This document shows positions 8,929-15,591 of a DNA stretch of 15,591 nucleotides, piece by piece; within the stretch, counting starts at the first letter, position 1, and the number at the start of each line of letters is the position of its first letter. Source of the DNA: Dictyocoela muelleri (Eukaryota > Microsporidia); the NCBI GenBank assembly GCA_016256075.1, contig SDVU01000166.1, positions 3,167 through 18,757 of the forward strand. Reading direction: 5' to 3'. The notes under the pieces are model-generated. The model did not search any database and had not been told where the DNA came from. It saw only the letters and a program-made list of their open reading frames with translations. A program made the translations under genes and the position numbers.

Positions 8929-8985
8929 TACAAATTTTATAACTCTCTCGACTAACGTACCTGAAAATTTGGGCTTGTAGCGAGG
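8929..8985 (-). repeat. SINE-2 copy, 5' head (split by Merlin A)
   Basis: On the minus strand this reads GGTACGTTAGTCGAGAGAG, then TATAAAATTTGTATCAGTTTGA. It lines up with 9746-9776 (GTGGTTAGTAG...ATTTATATCAGCTTAAG). TTAGTCGAGAG is a plausible pol III A box. The sequence continues at 2428 and below once Merlin A is set aside, giving A and B boxes at a normal tRNA-like distance. Confidence 0.65.
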
Positions 8986-9744
8986 GATACCTGCATAGTG
9001 TAGACATCTTTCGTCACAAAAGCAATTTTTATTAAAATCTTAAAAAAAATCACCCCAGGAAATTAAATTTAATAATTTTTTTAAATATTGCACGTTTAAA
9101 TTATTTCTTAATAGGAAGTAACATGACAAAGGAATTTAAAAAATGTCATAATTGCTGACTCGCTCTATTTTTAAAATTATTAATCAATAAAATATTTTAT
9201 TGATGTAATAAAAACAAGCCTGTCAATAGATTTTTAATTTTTGTATATAAATAGATCTTTAATATTTAAAAATAGCAATTTTAAAATTTTAAAATTTTTC
9301 ATTTTTTTAATTTTAATTTATTTTTTCATTCAAAAGTCCCGCCTTGGTTGTAGCCATCTGTCTCTACCAACCCCTGAAAATTTAATATAAATTATATAAA
9401 ATCATATAAATAAATGTTAAAAAAAATTTTTTTTAAAAATGTATTTTAAATATTAATTATTATTTATGAATGAATAGATAAAAATATATGAAAAAAATTT
9501 GGTGTTAAATGTTGTGGATAAAGTTCTCATAAATGAAAATTTTTAAAATAATCATAATTTATAAATGAATAATTTTGGAATTAATCACAAAAAGAAATCA
9601 ATTATGGTAAAATTATTTCAAATGACAGTGTTAAAGTTGAATATGGAGATTTATAAAGGGAAATTTAATAAAATTGTGAATAATAAAATTTAATATAAAT
9701 TCATTATTATATATATTTTTTAATTATAATTTTGGGTACTTTTT
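8986..9744. other. AT-rich spacer, no gene seen
   Basis: No frame stays open for a useful length on either strand, and no family motif is recognised. The sequence is homopolymer-rich apart from two GC-richer patches at about 8970-9015 and 9335-9380. The second vaguely resembles a tRNA D-arm on the minus strand (TTGGTAGAGA) without a B box. It could be eroded repeat material; I can support nothing more. Confidence 0.6.
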
Positions 9745-9956
9745 AGGGGCGTGGTTAGTAGAATTTATATCAGCTTAAGCTATCTGGGTTCTAATCCCAC
9801 GAATGGAAAAATTATCTGTGTTCGAATCCTACGGATGCAATATAAAAATATAAAAATTATTATAAAATTAGCAAAGTATAAAATATAAATAATAATAAAA
9901 AAATATAAAACGTCTCACGTTGGCATGTGGCACGTGCTGCGCGCGAAACATAATAT
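9745..9956 (+). repeat. SINE-2 copy with duplicated B-box segment
   Basis: The head reads GGGGCGTGGTTAGTAGAA (A-box-like from about 9751), then ATTTATATCAGCTTAAGC and TATCTGGGTTCTAATCCC (B box at 9787-9797). A second, similar segment follows: TTATCTGTGTTCGAATCC with a B box at 9820-9829, so a unit of about 33 bp is duplicated. An AT-rich stretch and a GC-rich end near 9910-9950 follow. The T-arm nearly pairs but there is no acceptor stem, so this is not a working tRNA. Same family as the split minus-strand copy at 2262-2428 and 8929-8985. Confidence 0.7.
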
Positions 9957-10152
9957 TGTCAGTTAGTTCAGTGATTAGCGCACTTCAATGTAACATTTAA
10001 GTATCTTCGTTAGAATGTTTTAAATCTTTTAATAAACAATGAGATAATGACATTTAGAGGTTAATAACTATATAATTATAGATAATATACAATTGTTAGA
10101 TTATAGTATAACTGATTAAGACTTGGTCTAATATTTTATGATAAAATGAAAT
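9957..10152 (+). repeat. SINE-1 copy, unit 1 (truncated)
   Basis: The head contains TTAGTTCAGTGATTAGCGC (A-box-like, 9963 on) and a worn B box near 10008-10017. The body shares AATGAGATAATGACATT, ATAATATACAATTG and ATTAAGACTTGGTCTAAT with unit 2, which starts about 200 bases later. It breaks off near 10152, where unit 2 begins, so it is either a tandem dimer or the site of a later insertion. It is more diverged from tRNA than unit 2, hence probably older. Confidence 0.75.
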
Positions 10153-10475
10153 GGATCGGCCAGATAGCTCAGTGTTTACACTCTTGAATGTAAATTTAAG
10201 TATCGTGGTTCGAATTCTGCTGACGTCACTCTTTAAAAAATAATGAGGGGATGACATTAAGCGGTCAAAAACTATAGAAATATAGTATTAATATACAGTT
10301 GTACCAGTGTGGTATAGCTGATTAAGACTTGGTCTAATATGACAATGAAGCAGAAGGGGCTCTCTTAGTTGTGTGGATGAGTGCGGCGACGCATCTCGGC
10401 AAAAACTAGTTAAAAATATTCATGAAAAAGCCACTAATTATCTGTATACTGTTGAGTCATTGATAAAAACGAAGA
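10153..10475 (+). repeat. SINE-1 copy, unit 2 (most complete)
   Basis: The tRNA-like head has a good A box (TAGCTCAGTGTT, 10165-10176) and a B box (GGTTCGAATTC, 10207-10217) 30 bases apart, the layout of an internal pol III promoter. The acceptor and T stems do not pair, so it is not a tRNA gene. The body carries the single 16-mer TATAGAAATATAGTAT at 10273-10288, then ATTAAGACTTGGTCTAAT, GGGGCTCTCTTAGTTGTG and a 3' end GAGTCATTGATAAAAAC. Head, body and end recur separately at 1-361, 9957-10152 and 10600-10735. This order is the structure of a tRNA-derived SINE. No poly-A tail is seen. Confidence 0.78.
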
Positions 10476-10599
10476 TCGCGTATACAGCTGGGCTTCTGGG
10501 TCGCTTAGGAAACAACATATTTTCGTAACACCAAGAACCAAAGGTCACAAACCACAGTAGGAGCCAACCCTCCGGGTTGGCAGCTATGGATGTTGTCAA
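10476..10599. other. GC-richer spacer between SINE-1 copies, with a hairpin
   Basis: This stretch is GC-richer than its surroundings and has no recognised family. GCCAACCC-TCC-GGGTTGGC at 10563-10581 is a perfect 8-bp stem with a 3-base loop. Minus-strand reading frames of 61 and 76 codons cross the region, but they overlap repeat DNA and show no protein family. Confidence 0.5.
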
Positions 10600-10735
10600 T
10601 ATGTAATATATATAAAATGACATGGACTCTACTAGGAGTGTGGATGATTTCTGTACACATTTGGGCAAAGTACTGAACTAATAAATTCATAAAAAGCCAT
10701 TAATTAACTGTTTCCTGCCGAGTCATTGATTAAAC
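10600..10735 (+). repeat. SINE-1 copy, 3' half only
   Basis: AAAATGACA...GACTCTACTAGGAGTGTGG, a weaker middle, then CATAAAAAGCCATTAATTAA, CTGTTTCCTGCCGAG and TCATTGATTAAAC match the downstream half of unit 2 and the copy at 193-361. No head is present. 5' truncation is usual for SINE copies. Confidence 0.7.
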
Positions 10736-10934
10736 AAAAATTATCGATAAAATCTTCTTTGTAGCTTAGTAGTGACCTATAAGTTGTCAACAATAATGAA
10801 CGATCTAAAAAATACAGTTGGAGATAACACTTCAGATTGTAAAATTAGATAAAGTCAAAATATAATTATTAATTACAATTATGATTTAACTTATTAATTA
10901 ATGGCATTAAAATTATTATTAATAATATCAAAAT

Positions 10935-10940
10935 TTTATT
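10935..10940 (-). promoter_or_regulatory. AATAAA overlapping the eRF3 stop codon
   Basis: The gene ends GAA TAA followed by A, so AATAAA spans the stop exactly as it does in MYG1. A microsporidian mRNA ending close to its stop codon would fit this, but two cases in AT-rich DNA are weak support. Confidence 0.4.
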
Positions 10941-12501
10941 CAATAATTCTAACACATCCAATAGCTACAGTCATATCTTCATCTCTCAATGCAAATCGAT
11001 CCATCATTTTTTTATTACTAGAATTTTTTAAAACAACATCCCTTTCGCAAACAACTCTTGCTAATACTTTTTCTCCTTGACGGCAAAAATGAATTTTTAC
11101 CATTTTATCTTTTCCGTTGCTCTTCATAATTTTTCGCAATTCAACGATTTTGCATTCAACAGAGTTCATTCTAACATGAAGAATTGCTTTATACCCAGGT
11201 GTAATTATGTTTTTAGTTTCTAAAATTAGCAATGAACATGTAAATTGGTTTGAAATTTTCAAAGATGTCTCCGAACTTGTTTCTTCATAAGTCGTAAGAA
11301 TGTCACCAATTTCTATTTCTTCTGAAAAATTACTCATTTTAATTGACGAAGATTTTATTTTGTTGATGTCCATATTTTTAATTTCTTCTATTAATACTTC
11401 GTCATTGCATCTAACTTCATCATTACCTTTAATAACATCGTTACCGTTAATTCCATCAGTACTTTTAATTTGGTCATTACCGTTAATTTCTGTATTTTCT
11501 TGGTCTTTCTCTTTAAAGTCAACGAGCTTATTTTTTTGAAAATTAATTTTGTCATTAAGTCGTATCTTAACAGCGTCACCAGCAAAGGTCTCTTCAATTT
11601 CAACATCTTCATCATCGTAAATATTACTGACTATAGAAATTTGATTTTTGGGCAATATTCTAATTGTAGTTCCTCTTTTTAATATACCGGATTCTACTTT
11701 TACTCCATAATACGTTACTCCGAGGTGTTTAGTTTTCTCAATGACCGTCATTAACAAATGATCATAGTCTCTCTCAATATTTATGTTTTTGAGGTAATCC
11801 AGAAATGTTGGTCCTTTATACCATGATAGTGAATTCTTTTGATCATCAATAGATTTATCAACAATAGATTTATCATCAACAGATTCATTTTTATTTTCTT
11901 TAGTAACTCCAATGTTAACACCTAAATATCCGCTGATTGGAATAAATGTCACGTCATCGTAAAAAGGTTTTAAAAAATGCTCGAGCTTAGTTCGAATCTC
12001 AATAAACCTTTTCTCACTCCATTCAACTGATGGGTCATCCATCTTATTAATCAAAACGATCATCTTCTTTATACCACCCGCTTTAGATAGAATAACATGT
12101 TCTCTCGTTTGTCCTTTTTTCTCAAACCCGCTTTCAAATTCATTTATTCGGGCTGAGATGACTAATACGGCAATATCTGCCTGGTTAGATCCATTGATCA
12201 TGTCGCTAACGTATAATTTATGCCCGGGTGAGTCTAAAAGTATAATTTTTAAGTCATCTATGTAAAAGTATGTTCGCGCAGTTTCTGTTGTTTTACCTTT
12301 ATTGCGTTCTTCTGGATTAGTGTCTAATGCCCAGCTTAAGTACCAACTTTCACGATTTGTAAGTGCACTTTCTGCTTTGTATTTGTCGAGAGTGCGTTGT
12401 GAGATATAACCCAATTGATAAAGAATTTGACCGCCTATGGTTGATTTACCTGCATCTACGTGACCTATAAATACGATTGAATATATCTTTTTGGTGTTCA
12501 T
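10936..12501 (-). CDS. SUP35: Translation release factor eRF3 (GTPase core only)
   Basis: The 521-residue product is eRF3, the GTPase that binds eRF1 and drives peptide release at stop codons. G1 is GHVDAGKS (13-20); the switch I region has NRESWYLSWALDTN (49-62) and EERNKGKT (64-71); G3 is DSPGHK (90-95), usually DAPGHK; G4 is NKMD (152-155); G5 is SGY (190-192). ESWYLSWALDTN and KGKT separate eRF3 from EF-1alpha and Hbs1. Two beta-barrel domains follow and end with DRFALRDEDMTVAIG (501-515), the eRF1-binding end of the family. The N-terminal extension of fungal and animal eRF3 is absent: the protein starts 12 residues before G1. Low-complexity inserts lie at about 203-223 (KSI/DD repeats) and 328-385 (NGND/KGND repeats), both between core elements. 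The start is supported by the CCC motif behind it. No intron is seen. Confidence 0.94.
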   Translation of the reverse strand: MNTKKIYSIVFIGHVDAGKSTIGGQILYQLGYISQRTLDKYKAESALTNRESWYLSWALDTNPEERNKGKTTETARTYFYIDDLKIILLDSPGHKLYVSDMINGSNQADIAVLVISARINEFESGFEKKGQTREHVILSKAGGIKKMIVLINKMDDPSVEWSEKRFIEIRTKLEHFLKPFYDDVTFIPISGYLGVNIGVTKENKNESVDDKSIVDKSIDDQKNSLSWYKGPTFLDYLKNINIERDYDHLLMTVIEKTKHLGVTYYGVKVESGILKRGTTIRILPKNQISIVSNIYDDEDVEIEETFAGDAVKIRLNDKINFQKNKLVDFKEKDQENTEINGNDQIKSTDGINGNDVIKGNDEVRCNDEVLIEEIKNMDINKIKSSSIKMSNFSEEIEIGDILTTYEETSSETSLKISNQFTCSLLILETKNIITPGYKAILHVRMNSVECKIVELRKIMKSNGKDKMVKIHFCRQGEKVLARVVCERDVVLKNSSNKKMMDRFALRDEDMTVAIGCVRIIE

Positions 12502-12510
12502 AGGGGGAGG
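12502..12510 (-). promoter_or_regulatory. CCC-like start motif of eRF3
   Basis: On the gene strand CCTCCCCCT directly precedes the ATG, the same arrangement as at MYG1. It supports the start used here and a microsporidian origin. Confidence 0.75.
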
Positions 12511-12843
12511 TAATGTTTATTTTTATTTAGATTTTTTCATAATTTTTTAAAATTTTTTATAATTTTATAATTTTTTTACAATTTATAATTTTTCACCTTT
12601 GCTATTAAAAACAAAAAAATGATCAAAAAATAGCGAGGATTGTTAAATTAATTTGTGCTTGAAATTTTCAATTTCTAGCAAATTTTGAATTTTTTGATTA
12701 AATTATTATGAAAAATTAGTATTATATATTTGTCATAAAGATCGGTGAGGTTATTATTATATTACTTGCTGAGAATACCTATAATTGCTTACCATAAATT
12801 CACTCTAGTCATTGTATTAAACCATTGGTTCTATGTGTTGCAA
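12511..12843. other. AT-rich region upstream of eRF3
   Basis: Runs such as AATTTTTTAAAATTTTTTAT lie within 60 bases upstream of the eRF3 start. They resemble the AAATTT-like elements reported upstream of microsporidian genes, though chance is likely in DNA of this composition. No gene, RNA or recognised repeat is seen in the rest. Confidence 0.45.
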
Positions 12844-13110
12844 CAAATTATGCCCACCTGCAAATTATGCCCCCTAATAAATTAAATTTAAAATTTAAAA
12901 AAATCATTTTTTTGATAATAAAATTTTATTATTAGTGTCGTGTCAAATTATGCCCCCTTTTATTTTATATGTCAAAAATCATTTTTTGATAACAAATTTT
13001 ATTAATGAAAATGCCAGAAAAAAATCAGCAAATTATGCCCCCTTTATATTTTTAAATAAAATAATTTATTTAAATTAATGAAATATAAAAATAGGCGCGC
13101 ATTTCTAAAC
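12844..13110. repeat. Decayed tandem repeat of about 84 bp with CAAATTATGCCCCC
   Basis: CAAATTATGCCC(C/A)CC begins at 12844, 12861, 12944 and 13029. The last three are spaced 83 and 85 bp. The first two full units also share AAATCATTTTTTTGATAA and AAATTTTATTA at matching positions, which shows a real tandem repeat and not a scattered motif. The third unit loses similarity after the C-run. No open frame is present. Confidence 0.8.
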
Positions 13111-13437
13111 AAATACGTGACAATCGTTTTGCGGATTTATTTTAATAATATAAGTTGACAAGAATGAATTATTTGATTAAATAAATTATTGCTTAAGTTA
13201 TTAATTTTTTTATTCTTCTTATTAGATTATGGAAATACAAAAAAATCGATAAATAAATTTTTGTGTATTAATTTAAGATTGTCTTTATTTGTTTCTAAAT
13301 TTAAAATTTTTTATTGGGTTTAATTTAATTTTTTGTTTCAAAAGTTTAATAAAACACAGAAAATGACAAAAAAATCTAAGTTTCTAAAAAAATTATTATT
13401 TAAAAAAAATATAATTTGCATGATAAAAAATTTTAAT
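13111..13437. other. AT-rich spacer, nothing recognised
   Basis: No open frame, RNA gene or repeat with a second copy in the window was seen. Confidence 0.5.
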
Positions 13438-13529
13438 TTAATTCAGAATAAGCTTTAAGAATCGACGATTTATAAATTTAATCTCACCTGTAGATATATC
13501 TTTAATTTTAATATTATTTTCTTCAACAT
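13438..13529 (-). mobile_element. Scrap of an older Ty3/Gypsy-like integrase end (fossil)
   Basis: Just outside the LTR that starts at 13530, the minus strand reads NIKIKDISTGEIKFINRRFL before a stop at 13438. This resembles the C-terminal end of Ty3/Gypsy integrases, where a 'TGE...v.rr.lk' pattern is common. It could be a piece of a different, older element into which element E inserted. The match is short, so this is tentative. Confidence 0.35.
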
Positions 13530-13851
13530 TGTTGTGTTCCATGATAGGAAACAACCCTAATAGGTCTCTATGAAAGGTATATTTAGATCTACACTTTTCA
13601 TTATTCGGTTCTCGACCGTTAGTCTTTAATCTAGACTTATAAGACCTATTTTGTAAGAACATAATTTATTTAAAAGATTTTCTTATATACTTTTAAAAAA
13701 GTAACTTACCAATAAAATGCAACACAATGACCAATCAAATTAAACCACCTTTAAATATATTTGTTAGTTTAAATTAGAAATAAGATAAAAGGGTTTAACA
13801 AATAACCAATCAAAAACCATGTTGGTGTTTACCTATAGTATACTCACAACA
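13530..13851 (-). repeat. LTR of element E (3' LTR in element orientation)
   Basis: The 322-bp segment begins TGTTGTGTTCC and ends ATACTCACAACA, the same terminal pattern as the LTRs of element C. It also shares the inner block AG(A)TAAAAGGGT...CCAATCAA. The adjoining internal sequence on the minus strand is GAGAGGCGGCAGAA, a purine-rich tract. No partner LTR is in the window, so the left boundary rests on the TGTTGTG terminus alone. Confidence 0.65.
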
Positions 13852-15519
13852 TTCTGCCGCCTCTCAATTTTGGACAATATTCCATGGTTTAATTCTTTTT
13901 ATATTCACTCGAAAAATTCCATTGTCTTTTTCAATGTCTACTATATTTGGATTTTAATATGTTTTGACAATTTTAAAAGGACCAGAATAAAGATCTTTGG
14001 TCTTTCCAATTCTGTATTTTTTAAAAATATCGATTGGCCATTATAAAAATTATATTTCTTTCTCTTTTTATTTATTTTCTTTAAATTTTCTATTTTTACG
14101 TTCCAATTCTTCTCCTTAATATTTTTAATAAAATTTTCATTTCCATTTTTGTATTCTTTTACAATTTTCATTGGAATTTTATTTACTGCTGTATTGTAAC
14201 AAAAATTAAAATTTTTAGCGCATTTTTCAATAATTCCTTTTATTGCACTGTATTTGAAGATCCTCATTAATTTGAGAATTGTCTGATTTAATCTTTCAGC
14301 AATACCATTTCCTGTAGGGTTGTATGCTGATGTAGTGATATGTTCTATATTTAACTCTTTTAGGAAAGTGGAAAATTCATGGCCAACATATTGTCTTCCA
14401 TTATCTGATAGTATTTTTTTGGTATTTCAAAAATTTTAAAATATTTATTAAAAAAATTATTAGCTCAGATGATGTTATATTTGATAATTGATAAATTGTA
14501 GTATGTCTTGAGAAAATATCGCAAATTGTTAATATATGAAATTTTTTATTTTTTGGATTTACTTTGTAGTCATTATTTTGGAAAGGTTCGACAATATCAG
14601 TAGCTAAAATTTTAAATGGTTTATTAGACTCAACTATTTCAGATGTTTCACCGAAAAACATATTTGAAATTGTATTTTTCTGACATGGAATACATTCTCT
14701 TAATGTTGTTTTGATAGTAAGATAGGTATAAATGTTTTTATTTGAATTTAAAGTTTTCCATGTTTTTAAGATACCCAGCCGACCCATTTCAACGTGCCAT
14801 TTCATAATTTTAATTTTAACAAATTTTATATTTTTAATATTTAAGTTTATTTTATTATTTTGTATATGAAATTTGTAATTCCATTATTATTAACTTCATT
14901 TAAGGTGTGTGTCAAATTGATTGAGAGTTAAATTTTTAGTTTTAATTTTAGATTTATTAGTGTTTTCTTTTTTATTATAAATATTTACAGTTTTTGAAAA
15001 ATTATTAATTTGAGTTCTTGTGAGCATATCGGCAATACGTTTTCAATCCCTTCTATATGGCATATTGTAATGTTATATCTCATCAAAAATTCTTTCCATC
15101 TATGAATACAAGAAGATGGTTCCTTTATGTCAAAAGTAATATTCCTGTTATTGTTTTGACAATTAAGTTGTAGTTAAATAAAATTGTGTTAAATCTTACA
15201 AGTGTTTTGTAAATGGCGTAATATTTCTTTTTAAACAATTAATATATTTTTTCTGTTTCATTTAACTTATGACTAAATAGTCCTAAAATACCATCTTTCT
15301 GAAAATCACGCTGCCAATAGCAATATTTGATGCATCATTGTTTATAATCATATCTTCTTTAAAATTTGGATAAATTAATGTAGTCGAATTTTTTATATTT
15401 ATCCAAATATCTTTTAATTTATCTTTATCTGAAAAATACCATAATATGGAGGGTTCGTTTTTAATTTTCCTGTTAAAAAGAGAGTTTTTTACGTAATTCC
15501 TTTCAAAAAAGGTCTAAAC

Positions 15520-15591
15520 CAGTGTTTCCCAAGCTTTTTTTGCTCATGTCCCCCCTATCCGAAAAAAATTTTTGTTTGTCCCCCCTAGCCG
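15520..15591. mobile_element. hAT-like transposon end, cut by the window edge
   Basis: CAGTGTTTCCCAAGCTTTTT closely resembles the CAGTGGTTCCCAACCTTTT-type terminal inverted repeats of many hAT elements. Downstream, GTCCCCCCTA(T/G)CCG occurs twice (15548 and 15578), as sub-terminal repeats often do. The 8 bases GTCTAAAC at 15512-15519 would be the target duplication, but the other end is outside the window. Confidence 0.5.

Larger units (their letters stand above)
13530..15591 (-). mobile_element. Ty3/Gypsy-type LTR retrotransposon E (fossil, runs off the window)
   Basis: An LTR at 13530-13851 is followed on the right by the 3' part of a pol region on the minus strand: integrase C-terminal part about 13941-14267, integrase zinc-binding and core region about 14401-14805 (ECIPCQKN and ATDIVEPFQ segments), and RNase H region from about 14880 to 15510. 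This order and the sequence similarity to element C (for example 15045-15300 against 4620-4890) place both in the same superfamily. The rest and the second LTR lie outside the window. It is broken in several places. A hAT-like end at 15520 interrupts it or adjoins it. Confidence 0.85.

Noticed and set aside
9340-9385. A third tRNA-like head on the minus strand (TTGGTAGAGA)
   Set aside because: Only a D-arm-like piece is visible, no B box follows, and there is no second copy in the window.
9745-9800. A tRNA gene at the GGTTCTAATCC box
   Set aside because: The T-arm nearly pairs but there is no acceptor stem, the tRNA-like part is too short, and a second copy with the same flanks exists.
10153-10225. 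An intact tRNA gene with A and B boxes
   Set aside because: The acceptor and T stems do not pair and the D stem is absent. The same head recurs with a long shared body, so a SINE head fits better.
10563-10581. A transcription terminator hairpin
   Set aside because: Stem-plus-U-tract termination is bacterial; there is no T-run after the stem and no gene ending here.
10438-10690. Two minus-strand reading frames of 61 and 76 codons
   Set aside because: They overlap each other in different frames, run through SINE-1 sequence, lack a CCC start motif and match no family I recognise.
11300-11682. Small frames at 11300-11539, 11391-11615 and 11470-11682
   Set aside because: All are other-frame readings of the low-complexity part of eRF3.
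10936-12501. EF-1alpha or Hbs1 identity for the GTPase
   Set aside because: The ESWYLSWALDTN, EERNKGKT and RFALRDEDMTVAIG segments match eRF3; EF-1alpha and Hbs1 have different residues there.

Overview
The window looks like a microsporidian genome with a high load of mobile DNA. It is very AT-rich. It has two short, intronless, divergent eukaryotic genes with low-complexity insertions, and both start directly behind a C-rich motif (ACCACCCC-ATG and CCTCCCCCT-ATG), the 'CCC-like' start signal known from microsporidia. Ty3/Gypsy and Merlin-type transposons fit too. The mix resembles repeat-rich genera such as Hamiltosporidium, but the genus is inference.

Layout. 1-850: a 16-bp tandem array grown out of a SINE-like repeat, then a 14-15 bp tandem array. 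853-1977 (-): a MYG1-family exonuclease gene, with a 10-bp tandem array behind its start. 2262-8985: a stack of insertions, each bracketed by its own evidence. A tRNA-derived SINE (minus strand) was split by Merlin element A (2429-8919, 9-bp target duplication TCAAACTGA). Merlin A was split by a second Merlin, B (about 2655-7753, minus strand). Merlin B was split by a Ty3/Gypsy fossil (3331-7400, 5-bp duplication CTAGC, two LTRs about 9% apart). Merlin A also took a 284-bp foldback element (8357-8640) in its transposase. 8986-9744: AT-rich, no gene seen. 9745-10735: a cluster of two SINE-like families with pol III A and B boxes. 10936-12501 (-): translation release factor eRF3 (SUP35), reduced to its GTPase and beta-barrel core. 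12844-13110: a decayed tandem repeat of about 84 bp carrying CAAATTATGCCCCC. 13438-15591: a second Ty3/Gypsy fossil with one LTR in the window, next to another integrase-like scrap, and with a hAT-like transposon end at the right edge.

Only the two host genes appear functional. MYG1 is a DHH-type 3'-5' exonuclease and eRF3 is the GTPase that drives eRF1-dependent termination. They are 9 kb apart on the same strand and nothing links them in one pathway. Everything between them is explained by transposons and their decay. I found no undescribed gene system. The newest-looking signals are the layered insertion record, the two SINE-like families, and a minisatellite that appears to have been seeded inside a SINE.
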